Part shown: positions 40,902 to 49,272 of the stretch, in pieces
How positions within the stretch are numbered: the stretch's first letter is position 1
Layout: every line of letters begins with the position of its first letter
Origin: Ferrovibrio terrae_A
Lineage (GTDB): Bacteria > Pseudomonadota > Alphaproteobacteria > Ferrovibrionales > Ferrovibrionaceae
DNA length: 64,000 bases
Reading direction: 5' to 3'
Assembly (NCBI RefSeq): GCF_943372915.1
Contig: NZ_CALSAN010000011.1
Location: 81,696-145,695, forward strand
Program-made: the position numbers and the translations under genes
Notes under the pieces: generated by a model
Database searches by the model: none
Told to the model about the DNA's origin: nothing
Seen by the model: only the letters and a program-made list of their open reading frames with translations

Positions 40902-41816
40902 ATGAAGCCCCAGCATCTGTCCCTTATGCTCTTGATCTGTGCGATCTGGGGCGGCAACTTTGTCGTCACCAAGCTTGCGGTCGATCATTTCCCCCCCGTG
41001 CTGTTCACCGCGCTGAGGTTCGCGCTGGTTGCCGTTCTGACGCTGCCCTGGCTGCGCTGGTGCCCCGGCCAGATGCGCAACGTGATCATCGCCGCACTGT
41101 GCATGGGAACCCTGCATTTCGCCCTGATCATCATCGGCATCGCCAAGGCCGACGATGTTTCGGTGGTGGCGGTGGTAACCCAGCTGGGCGTGCCGATTTC
41201 CACCCTGATGGCCGTACTGTTCCTTGGCGAGCGGGTGCGCTGGAAGCGCAGCCTGGGCATAGCCCTGGCCTTCAGCGGCGCGGTGGTGATCAGTTTCGAC
41301 CCGAAAGTGATGAACTACCAGGTCGCCATCGGCCTCATCCTGATGGCGGTGATCATTTTCTCGATCGGCCAGATCACGGTGCGCCGCATCCATGATGTGA
41401 ATACCTTCACCATGCAGGCCTGGGTCGGCATCCTCAGCGCGCCCAGCCTGCTGCTGATCTCGCTGCTGCTGGAAGACGGGCAGGTCGAACAGACCCTGTC
41501 GGCCAATGTCTGGCACTGGGGCGCGATTGTTTATGCTGCCGTCCTGGTGTCGCTGATCGGCCATGGCGGCGCCTATTACCTGCTGCGCCGGTATCCGGTC
41601 AGCATCGTCAATCCCGGTTTCACGCTGGCGCCGATCTTCGGCGTGCTGGCCGGCGTGTTTTTCCTCAACGAGCAGCTGAGCGGTCGCGTGATTCTTGGCT
41701 CGGCCATCACCCTGCTGGGCGTCTTGATCGTCGCCACGCGTGAAGGCAAGGTGGCCGATGCACGGGGCGTGGCCCCGGAAAAGGCGGCGCTGGAAACCAA
41801 GGGAGCCGGTGATTGA
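40902..41816 (+). CDS. EamA/DMT-family transporter
   Basis: A 304-residue membrane protein with ten predicted helices in two EamA repeats. The first begins LMLLICAIWGGNFVVTKLAVDHFPPVLFTALRFALVA and includes QLGVPISTLMAVLFLGERVRWKRSLGIALAFSGAVVI. The second ends TLAPIFGVLAGVFFLNEQLSGRVILGSAITLLGVLIV. Members export metabolites such as amino acids; the substrate is unknown. The ATG at 40902 is chosen over one six codons upstream. The gene end overlaps the TTG start of the amidase. Confidence 0.88.
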   Translation: MKPQHLSLMLLICAIWGGNFVVTKLAVDHFPPVLFTALRFALVAVLTLPWLRWCPGQMRNVIIAALCMGTLHFALIIIGIAKADDVSVVAVVTQLGVPISTLMAVLFLGERVRWKRSLGIALAFSGAVVISFDPKVMNYQVAIGLILMAVIIFSIGQITVRRIHDVNTFTMQAWVGILSAPSLLLISLLLEDGQVEQTLSANVWHWGAIVYAAVLVSLIGHGGAYYLLRRYPVSIVNPGFTLAPIFGVLAGVFFLNEQLSGRVILGSAITLLGVLIVATREGKVADARGVAPEKAALETKGAGD

Positions 41817-42586
41817 CCCTGTCCTTTATCGAGCATCCGTCGCCGAACTTTGACGAACGCAGTGGCCGCCGGCCGGTCGATATGGTGGTGCTGCATTATA
41901 CCGGCATGCCGACGGCAGCAGCGGCGCTGCAGCGCCTGTCCGACCCCGAAGCCAAGGTCAGCGCCCATTACGTGATCGATGAAGACGGCACGATCTATCG
42001 CCTGGTGCCGGAAGACAAGCGCGCCTGGCATGCCGGCGTTGCCTTCTGGCGCGGCGTGCGTGATGTCAATGCGCGCTCGATCGGTATCGAGCTGGTGAAT
42101 CCGGGTCATGAATTCGGCTACCGCGAATTCCCCGCCGTGCAGATCGATGCGCTGATCGCCCTGCTGAAAGACATGGCCTCGCGCTACGACGTGATGCCGG
42201 GCAATTACGTCGCCCATTCCGATATCGCACCGATGCGCAAGGAAGATCCGGGCGAACTGTTTCCCTGGCATCGGCTGCATGCCGCCGGTTTCGGTCGCTG
42301 GTGGGCGGGGGACTTCAAGGTTTCGCCGCATGCGCCTTCGATGCAGCCGGGCGAACGCAGCGGCGCCGTGCTGGAACTGCAGGTCGCACTCGATCGCATC
42401 GGCTACGGCATCGAGGGCAGCGGTTTCTACGATCCCGCCACCGAGGCCGTGGTGCGCGCCTTCCAGCGCCACTGGCGCCAGAGTCAGGTCGATGGCATCA
42501 GCGATGCCGAGACCACCAGCCTGATCCGCCACATCGCCGACCAGGTGAATATGCGCCGGATCAGCAGCGAGCGCGCTGCCAGCTGA
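41813..42586 (+). CDS. N-acetylmuramoyl-L-alanine amidase, AmpD/AmiD type with peptidoglycan-binding domain
   Basis: A 257-residue zinc amidase that cuts the MurNAc-L-Ala bond in muropeptides. The Amidase_2 domain (about 20-165) shows the zinc His in MVVLHYTGM, SAHYVIDEDGTIYRLVPEDKRAWHAG, SIGIELVNPG and the second His/Asp cluster AHSDIAPMRKEDPGELFPW. A peptidoglycan-binding repeat follows (about 185-250; LQVALDRIGYGIEGSGFYDPATEAVVRAFQRHWR). No signal peptide is seen, which favours a cytoplasmic AmpD-like role in recycling. The start is TTG with GGGAG 7 bases upstream, overlapping the transporter stop. Confidence 0.88.
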   Translation: MTLSFIEHPSPNFDERSGRRPVDMVVLHYTGMPTAAAALQRLSDPEAKVSAHYVIDEDGTIYRLVPEDKRAWHAGVAFWRGVRDVNARSIGIELVNPGHEFGYREFPAVQIDALIALLKDMASRYDVMPGNYVAHSDIAPMRKEDPGELFPWHRLHAAGFGRWWAGDFKVSPHAPSMQPGERSGAVLELQVALDRIGYGIEGSGFYDPATEAVVRAFQRHWRQSQVDGISDAETTSLIRHIADQVNMRRISSERAAS

Positions 42587-42596
42587 CCCTTTCTGC

Positions 42597-42625
42597 TTGA
42601 CGGAACTTGCGCCGGGGCCTACCTG
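42597..42625 (+). promoter_or_regulatory. Candidate rnpB promoter
   Basis: TTGACG (42597-42602), a 17-base spacer and TACCTG (42620-42625) fit an alphaproteobacterial housekeeping promoter with a weak -10. Initiation about 6-8 bases downstream coincides with the start of the RNase P P1 stem. Confidence 0.55.
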
Positions 42626-42630
42626 TGCGC

Positions 42631-43021
<391 letters not shown>

Positions 43022-43044
43022 ATTCTGAAACTGAATGATTTAAA

Positions 43045-43647
43045 TCAGCGACTGACGCGCAGCAGGAAGGCATCCGGAATCTGTTCCGGGCATTCGGTGA
43101 AATGCGGCTCGAAGATCGCGGAGAAGCCCTGCTTGGCACGGGTGTCGAGACACCAGCGCTTGCCGTCTTGCGATTTCAGCGACAGGCCACCACCTTTGAT
43201 GTCCCACAGCTGCGGCAATTGTTCCAGCATTTCGGTATTCAGCGCGCAGGCCGAAACCACCAGGATCTGGGCGCGTGGCTCCATCGCCAGGCAGTAGCTC
43301 GGGTTGGCGGCAAAGAAGATCTGGTAGGCATTCTGCTGCAGCGGCCGGCTGATGAAAAAACCCTGCGTCAGGTTGTCGATGTTGAACTCGCAGGGCGACA
43401 GCAGCACGTTGGCGCGCAGGCGCTTGATGTCGTTGTTGATCAGCTGGGTGGTCAGGCACTGGTTGTTGGCGGTGCCGGCCACGACGGCGAAGCGTTTCAG
43501 CGACGGCGCCTCGCGCGGCAGGAATTCATTGACTGCTGCAAGCCCGGCAAGCGGCGCCAGCACAACAGCCGCACAAACGGCCGTCCGCGCAGCGGCCATG
43601 AGCCGCCGGGCCGCTCGTCCCCCGACATTGCGAATGCCAATCTGCAT
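43045..43647 (-). CDS. Small secreted protein of unknown function
   Basis: A 200-residue predicted exported protein. The N-terminus has RAARRLMAAARTAVCAAVVLAPLAGLAAV, a signal sequence. The mature part has five or more cysteines (CLTTQL, SPCEFNI, PSYCLAM, SACALN, RWCLDT, TECPEQ) and a PQLWDIKGGGLSLKSQDGKRWCLDT stretch faintly like a ricin-type lectin Q-x-W repeat. That resemblance is too weak for a functional call. The ATG at 43647 has AGGA 7 bases upstream; a longer reading adds 38 residues with no signal-like character. It converges on rnpB and is divergent from mraZ. Confidence 0.6.
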   Translation of the reverse strand: MQIGIRNVGGRAARRLMAAARTAVCAAVVLAPLAGLAAVNEFLPREAPSLKRFAVVAGTANNQCLTTQLINNDIKRLRANVLLSPCEFNIDNLTQGFFISRPLQQNAYQIFFAANPSYCLAMEPRAQILVVSACALNTEMLEQLPQLWDIKGGGLSLKSQDGKRWCLDTRAKQGFSAIFEPHFTECPEQIPDAFLLRVSR

Positions 43648-43834
43648 GGCTGATCCTGCGCCTTCCCCTGTTGTGTCGATGTAGTCCGAGCAAGGCGGCG
43701 AGATCAAGGCGGATCGATGAGAACAAATGAGAACATTAAGTGAATTTATTAGGACCGCCATGCGCGCAAGTGCCCGTGATCATTGGCCGATCAGGGGCTC
43801 GAATCACCATAACAGACCGTTAATTTCCATTGAC

Positions 43835-43869
43835 CCCCATATAGGCCCATGTTATCCCATCCTATCCCA
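43835..43869 (-). promoter_or_regulatory. MraZ-binding repeat array upstream of dcw cluster
   Basis: Read on the minus strand: TGGGA, TGGGA, TGGGC and TGGGG, starting exactly 10 bases apart (plus-strand CCCA at 43836, 43846, 43856, 43866), each separated by 5 bases. This is the TGGGN-N5 repeat bound by MraZ, which autoregulates mraZ and the division cluster. It ends 15 bases before the mraZ ATG, so binding should block transcription. Confidence 0.85.
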
Positions 43870-43883
43870 GGTCAGGATGCCCG

Positions 43884-44390
43884 ATGGGGGCAGTTCGCCG
43901 GGAGAGAGCGCGGGGGCGCGGCGTGGAGCTGTTTCTCTCCACCTTCAAGAATCGGATCGACGCCAAGGGACGGGTTTCCGTGCCGGCGCCGTATCGCGCC
44001 CTGCTGACCCGCCGCCAGCCCGAAGGCGGCCTGATCCTTGGCCCCGACATTTCTGCGCCGGCGCTGGTCGCTGGTGGTCGCGACTATCTCGATGGCGTCA
44101 ATCGCCGGATCGATGAGCTGCCCGATCTGCATCCCGAGCGCGAAATGCTGATCGACGGCCTGCTGCCGTTTCTGAGCGAACTCAGCCTCGACCAGGAAGG
44201 CCGCATCCAGCTGCAGCCGCAGTTTCTTGAGCATGCCGGCCTGGCGTCGCCCGGCGAGGCGGTCTTTGTCGGTCGTCGCCACAGCTTCCAGATCTGGGAA
44301 CCCAAGGCCTGGGATGCCCGCGCCAGCGAAGCGCGGGCCAAGGCCGCCGCCTGGCTGCGCAGCGGCGGCAATCCGGGGGCAAAATCGTGA
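43884..44390 (+). CDS. mraZ: MraZ, transcriptional regulator of the dcw cluster
   Basis: A 168-residue MraZ/AbrB-fold protein with two SpoVT/AbrB-like repeats: FLSTFKNRIDAKGRVSVPAPYR (first DxxxR motif) and LSLDQEGRIQLQPQFLEHAGL (second DxxxR motif). It binds its own promoter repeats as a ring-shaped oligomer. The ATG at 43884 has AGGA 7 bases upstream; an in-frame GTG at 43923 would begin directly with MELFLSTF, closer to the E. coli N-terminus, and cannot be excluded. The stop overlaps the rsmH GTG start. Confidence 0.93.
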   Translation: MGAVRRERARGRGVELFLSTFKNRIDAKGRVSVPAPYRALLTRRQPEGGLILGPDISAPALVAGGRDYLDGVNRRIDELPDLHPEREMLIDGLLPFLSELSLDQEGRIQLQPQFLEHAGLASPGEAVFVGRRHSFQIWEPKAWDARASEARAKAAAWLRSGGNPGAKS

Positions 44391-45406
44391 GCCCGGCGGA
44401 TCGCACCCGCCCGCAAGACACAAACGGCCATGAAAAAGCCGCAGGAGCGGTTCATCTCTCGGTGATGTGCAGTGAAGTCGTGGCGGCGCTCAATCCGGGC
44501 GCCGGCGACGTTGTGGTGGACGGGACGTTTGGTGCGGGTGGTTACAGTGCGGCCCTGCTGGCTGCGGCGGAGTGCCAGGTGATCGGCATCGACCGCGACC
44601 CCACCGTGCAGGTCCATGCCGATCGCGTGTCTGCCGCCTATCCCGGTCGTTTCCGTTTGCTGGCTGGCCGCTTCGGCGACATGGCCGATCTGCTGCAGGC
44701 CATCGGCATCGACGGCGTGGACGGTGTGGCGCTGGATATCGGTGTGTCATCCATGCAGCTCGACCAGGCCGAGCGCGGTTTCTCCTTCCAGCAGGACGGT
44801 CCGCTCGACATGCGCATGGCTGACCGGGGCGAGACCGCCGCCGATATCGTCAATTCGCGCGACGAGGCCGAACTGGCCGATATCATCTATCTCTATGGCG
44901 AGGAGCGCCGCGCCCGTGCCGTGGCGCGCGCCATCGTTGCCGCCCGCGTTGAGGCGCCCATCACCCGCACACGCCAGCTGGCGCAGATCGTCGCCCGCGT
45001 CGTGCGCGCCGCGCCGGGCATCAACCCGGCGACCCGCACCTTCCAGGCGTTGCGCATCGTGGTGAATGACGAACTGGGCGAGCTGAAGCGCGGCCTGGTC
45101 GCAGCCGAAAAGCTGCTCAAGCCCGAAGGCCGGCTGGCCGTGGTGTCTTTCCATTCGCTGGAAGACCGGGTGGTGAAGCATTTTCTCGATCGCCGCTGCG
45201 GCAAGCAGACCGGCAGCTCGCGCCATCTGCCGCAGGCCAATGTGGCCGTTCGCGCGCCGTCGTTTGAACTGCTGCACAAGGGTGCGCTGGCGGCTAGCGA
45301 CACCGAGACAGCGGCCAATCCGCGCGCCCGGTCCGCCAAGCTGCGTGCAGCAAAGCGCACGGCTGCGCCGGTCTGGCCCGATGATGACATGCGGGAGGCA
45401 GCATGA
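44387..45406 (+). CDS. rsmH: RsmH, 16S rRNA m4C1402 methyltransferase
   Basis: A 339-residue SAM-dependent methyltransferase (MraW) that N4-methylates C1402 in the 16S rRNA decoding centre. Key segments are HLSVMCSEVVAALNPGAGDVVVDGTFGAGGYSAALL, VIGIDRDP, GVALDIGVSSMQLDQAERGFSFQQDGPLDMRMA, and a C-terminal TFQALRIVVNDELGEL and VVSFHSLEDRVVKHF. The GTG start overlaps the mraZ stop (GTGA). Length fits the family. It is the second dcw gene, the usual place. Confidence 0.97.
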   Translation: MSPADRTRPQDTNGHEKAAGAVHLSVMCSEVVAALNPGAGDVVVDGTFGAGGYSAALLAAAECQVIGIDRDPTVQVHADRVSAAYPGRFRLLAGRFGDMADLLQAIGIDGVDGVALDIGVSSMQLDQAERGFSFQQDGPLDMRMADRGETAADIVNSRDEAELADIIYLYGEERRARAVARAIVAARVEAPITRTRQLAQIVARVVRAAPGINPATRTFQALRIVVNDELGELKRGLVAAEKLLKPEGRLAVVSFHSLEDRVVKHFLDRRCGKQTGSSRHLPQANVAVRAPSFELLHKGALAASDTETAANPRARSAKLRAAKRTAAPVWPDDDMREAA

Positions 45407-45933
45407 GCCGCGGCCTTTCGCTGATCGCTCTGCTTCTGCTCGCCGTCGTATCCTTCGGCCTCTACCAGCTGTCCTATGAAGTGCAGCGGCTGGAAGACGA
45501 GCTGATCGAACTCAATCGTGCGCTGGGCCAGGAGCGCGAAACCATCGGCGTGCTGCAGGCCGAATGGAGCTATCTCAGTCGGCCCGATTACCTACAGGGC
45601 AAGGCCCAGCGCCTGCTGGAGATGCGCGGCACCACGGCCAAAGACATCATCGCCATTGAATCGCTGCCCTGGCGCCAGGATCGCGGCCAGTCGGCTCCCG
45701 CGCCGGTCACGCCGGTTCCGGCACTGCCGCCGCTGGCGGCTGCGCCTGTTGCACCGCCCGCGCAGCCGGTGGTGACCGCGCCGGCCGTGTTGCCACAGGC
45801 TGCCGCCACATCCATGCAGGTCGCCGCCAAGCCGGTGGGCGACACGCCGGCGCCGGCAGGCTTCGATGCCGAAGTCGCCGCCGTGCTGGGCGCCATGCAG
45901 CGCCCCGGCAAAGATCCGCGGAGGGCTCCGTGA
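45403..45933 (+). CDS. ftsL: FtsL-like divisome protein with long C-terminal tail
   Basis: A 176-residue bitopic membrane protein. One N-terminal helix (about 4-20) is followed by a coiled-coil (about 24-60; YEVQRLEDELIELNRALGQERETIGVLQAEWSYLSRPDYLQGKAQRLLEM) typical of FtsL. A Pro/Ala/Val-rich low-complexity tail from about 90 ends in GFDAEVAAVLGAMQRPGKDPRRAP. E. coli FtsL is 121 residues, so the tail is an extension. FtsL recruits and activates FtsWI with FtsB and FtsQ. It overlaps rsmH by 4 bases and ftsI by 1 base. Confidence 0.88.
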   Translation: MSRGLSLIALLLLAVVSFGLYQLSYEVQRLEDELIELNRALGQERETIGVLQAEWSYLSRPDYLQGKAQRLLEMRGTTAKDIIAIESLPWRQDRGQSAPAPVTPVPALPPLAAAPVAPPAQPVVTAPAVLPQAAATSMQVAAKPVGDTPAPAGFDAEVAAVLGAMQRPGKDPRRAP

Positions 45934-47795
45934 TGGCGCTGTTCCGCCGGTCGCAGAAATCACCGCAGAAGATGAAGCCGCGTCCGCCCTGCACGCCGGC
46001 CGACATGCCCGGCAGCCCGGCGCTGGTGCGTCTGGAAGGTGCGGCCAAGCAGGCGCTGGATGCCAGCCGCGGCCGCCTGGTCATCGGCATCGGCCTGTTC
46101 TCGCTGGCCTTCGTGCTGCTCGCCGGCCGCCTGGTCGAACTCACCGTGCTGCGCGGCGCCGCCGAGCCGGCGCTGGCGCGTGGCTTCAATCCGGAACTGG
46201 CTGCCAAGACTGCGCTGATGGATCGCCAGCCGGTGGTTGATCGCAACGGCCAGATCCTGGCGACCAACCTGAAGATCGCCTCGCTCTACGCCGATCCGCG
46301 CAAGCTGCAGAACCCGGCCGAGGCCGCCACGCGACTGGCCCAGGCGCTGCCCGAACTGCCGGTCGGCGAGGTGCAGGCCAAGCTGGCATCGGGCAAGAGC
46401 TTTGTCTGGCTCAAGCGCGGCCTGACCCCGCGCGAACAGTATGAGGTCAACCGCCTCGGTATCCCGGGCCTGTATTTCCATAACGAGCAGCGCCGGGTTT
46501 ATCCGCAGGGCCCGATGGGCGTGCATGTCGTCGGTTACACCGATATCGACGGCAAGGGCATTTCCGGCGTCGAGCAGCATTTCGATGAGCAGCTGCGCGA
46601 CCCGACCCGCACCGGCGATCCGCTCGAACTCAGCATCGATGTGCGCGTCCAGCATGTGATGCGCGACGAAGTGGCGCGCGCGATCGAGTATTTCAACGCC
46701 ATCGGCGGCGGCGGCATCGTGCTGGATGTTCATACCGGCGAGATCATTTCGCTGGTCAGCTTGCCCGATTTCGATCCGGCCGAACCCGGCACGGCCAGCA
46801 AGGAGTCGCGCTTCAATCGGATCACGCTCGGCGTGTACGAGATGGGCTCGACGATGAAGACGCTGAATACGGCGATGGCGCTGGATTACGGCACCGTCAA
46901 GCTGAACGGCGGCTATGACGCCAGCCGGCCGATCCAGATTTCGCGCTTCACGATCAAGGACGATCATCCGAAGAACCGCTGGCTCAGCGTGCCCGAGATC
47001 TTCATGTATTCGTCCAATATCGGCTCGGCCAAGATGGCCGTCGATGTGGGCCCCGAACGCCAGCGCGATTTCATGCAGCGTTTGGGCATGCTGAACAAGC
47101 CGGCGCTGGAACTGCCCGAGATCGGTGCGCCGCTGATTCCGCGCAATTGGAAGACCGTCGAGACCATGACGATTTCATTTGGTCACGGCCTGTCGGTGAC
47201 ACCGCTGCAGCTCGCCACTGCCACGGCCGCCATCGTCAATGGCGGCGTGCTGCATCCGCCGACCCTGATCAAGCGTCCGCCCGGCCTGCCGGCGCCCGGC
47301 CGGCAGGTGATCCGCCGCGATGTCAGCGACACCATGCGCAAGCTGATGGCGCTGGTGGTGGAAGAGGGCACCGGCTCCAAGGCCGGCGTGCAGGGCTATA
47401 TGGTCGGCGGCAAGACCGGCACTTCGGAAAAGGTCAACGAGCGCGGCGGCTATAACCGCAAGGCGCTGTTCAACACCTTTGTCGCCGGCTTCCCGATGCA
47501 CAACCCGCGCTACATCGTGCAGGTGATGCTGGACGAGCCCAAGGGCAACAAGAGCACGTACGGTTTCGCCACCGCCGGCTGGACCGCGGCGCCCACCGCC
47601 GGCCGTGTCATCAGCCGTATCGCCCCGCTGCTCGGCGTGCCGCCGGTGGACGAGAATTCGCCGGCGCTGCGCCAGGCCATGTATGTGCCGGTCCCGGGCC
47701 AGCCGATGCCGAATTTCGCCGCCGTTCCGGTCAGCCCGGTGCCGGCAACCGCAACGACCACCAGGACGCAGGAGAAGAAACTTGCGGCTCAGTGA
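45933..47795 (+). CDS. ftsI: FtsI (PBP3), divisome transpeptidase
   Basis: A 620-residue class B penicillin-binding protein that cross-links septal peptidoglycan. One membrane helix (about 48-68) is followed by a pedestal domain and the transpeptidase domain. Catalytic motifs are STMK (Ser306 with Lys309), SSN in FMYSSNIGSAK and KTG in MVGGKTGTSEK. The ATG at 45933 has GGAGGG 7 bases upstream and overlaps the ftsL stop by one base; a GTG three bases earlier is possible. The end overlaps the murE start by 14 bases. Confidence 0.96.
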   Translation: MALFRRSQKSPQKMKPRPPCTPADMPGSPALVRLEGAAKQALDASRGRLVIGIGLFSLAFVLLAGRLVELTVLRGAAEPALARGFNPELAAKTALMDRQPVVDRNGQILATNLKIASLYADPRKLQNPAEAATRLAQALPELPVGEVQAKLASGKSFVWLKRGLTPREQYEVNRLGIPGLYFHNEQRRVYPQGPMGVHVVGYTDIDGKGISGVEQHFDEQLRDPTRTGDPLELSIDVRVQHVMRDEVARAIEYFNAIGGGGIVLDVHTGEIISLVSLPDFDPAEPGTASKESRFNRITLGVYEMGSTMKTLNTAMALDYGTVKLNGGYDASRPIQISRFTIKDDHPKNRWLSVPEIFMYSSNIGSAKMAVDVGPERQRDFMQRLGMLNKPALELPEIGAPLIPRNWKTVETMTISFGHGLSVTPLQLATATAAIVNGGVLHPPTLIKRPPGLPAPGRQVIRRDVSDTMRKLMALVVEEGTGSKAGVQGYMVGGKTGTSEKVNERGGYNRKALFNTFVAGFPMHNPRYIVQVMLDEPKGNKSTYGFATAGWTAAPTAGRVISRIAPLLGVPPVDENSPALRQAMYVPVPGQPMPNFAAVPVSPVPATATTTRTQEKKLAAQ

Positions 47796-49272
47796 GCTTT
47801 GCGCCGATCTCCCGCTCGACCCCCGCGCCGCCGCGCTGGATGTCGCCGGCCTGACTGCCGACAGTCGCGCCGTGCGCCCGGGCTATGTCTTCGCCGCGCT
47901 GAAGGGCACCCAGGCCGATGGCCATCGCTTCATCCCCGATGCGCGTGAAAAAGGCGCGGTCGCGGTGCTGAGCGACCATGTCGATCCGGCCTTTGCCGGC
48001 CAGATCGCCTTTGTCACCGATGCCAATCCGCGCCGCCGGCTGGCACTGATGGCGGCAAACTTCTTCGGCGCACAGCCGCGCCATATCGCGGCGGTCACCG
48101 GCACCAATGGCAAGACCTCGGTGGCGAATTTCACCGCGCAGATCTGGAGCCGGCTGGGCTTCAAGAGCGCCAGTCTCGGCACGCTCGGCCTGCATGGTGC
48201 CGGCCTTGACCTGCCGGTGGCGCATACCACGCCCGACCCGGTGCGCCTGCATGAGCTGCTGAGCAAGGCGCAGCAGGCCGGTGTCGAACATCTGGCGCTC
48301 GAAGCCTCCAGCCATGGCCTCGATCAGTTCCGCCTTGACGGCATCGTGCCGCAGGCCGCGGCCTTCACCAATCTGACGCGCGACCACATGGACTACCATG
48401 CCTCGGTCGAGGCGTATTTCAATGCCAAGCTGCGGCTGTTCGATACCCTGCTGCCGCCTGGCGGTGCCGCCGTCATCAACATGGATTCCGCGCTGGGCGC
48501 CAAGGTCGAGCAGATCTGCACCCGCCGCGGCCAGCGCCTGATCCGCTATGGCCTGCTCGGCACTGAACTCAAGCTGCTGTCCGCCGTGCCGCATGCCGGC
48601 GGCCTGCAGGTCGAGGCCGAAGTGTTCGGCGTGCGCCGCCATCTCGACCTGCCGCTGATCGGTGGCTTCCAGGCCGGCAATGTGCTGGCCGCCGTCGGTC
48701 TGGTGGTCGGCTGCGGCGTGCATCCGGCGGCAGCCTGGGAAACGCTTGGCCATCTGGATGGCGTACCCGGCCGCATGCAGAAGGCCGCACAGCGCAAGAA
48801 TGGCGCCAGCATCTTTGTCGATTACGCGCATACCCCCGACGCGCTGGAAACCGTGCTGAAGGCGGCGCGGCCGCATGCAGCAAACCGCCTGGTGGTGGTG
48901 TTTGGTTGCGGCGGCGATCGCGATCGCGGCAAGCGTCCGCTGATGGGCGAAGTGGCAACCCGGCTGGCTGACCGCGTCTATGTCACCGACGACAATCCGC
49001 GCAGCGAGGATGCGGCAATGATCCGCGCTGCCATCATGGCGGCGGCGCCTGGTGCACATGAAATCGGTGATCGTCGCGAGGCGATCTTTGCCGCTGTCGC
49101 TGAATTGCAGGCGGGCGATCTGCTGCTGGTGGCCGGCAAGGGCCATGAGCAGGGCCAGATCGTCGGCCATGAGGTGCGTCCCTTCGACGACCTGCTGGTG
49201 GCGCGCGAAGCCATGTCTGCAGCCGATGCAGGGTCTGGTTTGGGCAGCGCACCATACGGAGGTAAAGGTTAA
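47782..49272 (+). CDS. murE: MurE, UDP-MurNAc-tripeptide synthetase
   Basis: A 496-residue Mur ligase that adds meso-diaminopimelate to UDP-MurNAc-L-Ala-D-Glu. The ATP-binding loop is VTGTNGKTSVANF. SSHGLDQFRLDGI, FTNLTRDHMDYHASVEAYF and DYAHTPDALETVL are present, and DDNPRSED is the DNPR motif diagnostic of DAP specificity. Start: TTG at 47782 with GGAG 7 bases upstream, inside the end of ftsI; no ATG or GTG fits the conserved N-terminus. It overlaps murF by 1 base. Confidence 0.95.
   Translation: MRLSELCADLPLDPRAAALDVAGLTADSRAVRPGYVFAALKGTQADGHRFIPDAREKGAVAVLSDHVDPAFAGQIAFVTDANPRRRLALMAANFFGAQPRHIAAVTGTNGKTSVANFTAQIWSRLGFKSASLGTLGLHGAGLDLPVAHTTPDPVRLHELLSKAQQAGVEHLALEASSHGLDQFRLDGIVPQAAAFTNLTRDHMDYHASVEAYFNAKLRLFDTLLPPGGAAVINMDSALGAKVEQICTRRGQRLIRYGLLGTELKLLSAVPHAGGLQVEAEVFGVRRHLDLPLIGGFQAGNVLAAVGLVVGCGVHPAAAWETLGHLDGVPGRMQKAAQRKNGASIFVDYAHTPDALETVLKAARPHAANRLVVVFGCGGDRDRGKRPLMGEVATRLADRVYVTDDNPRSEDAAMIRAAIMAAAPGAHEIGDRREAIFAAVAELQAGDLLLVAGKGHEQGQIVGHEVRPFDDLLVAREAMSAADAGSGLGSAPYGGKG

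Noticed and set aside
43036..43047. Perfect palindrome TGATTTAAATCA after rnpB
   Set aside because: AT-rich and only 12 bp, without a T-run or neighbouring half-sites; not convincing as terminator or operator.
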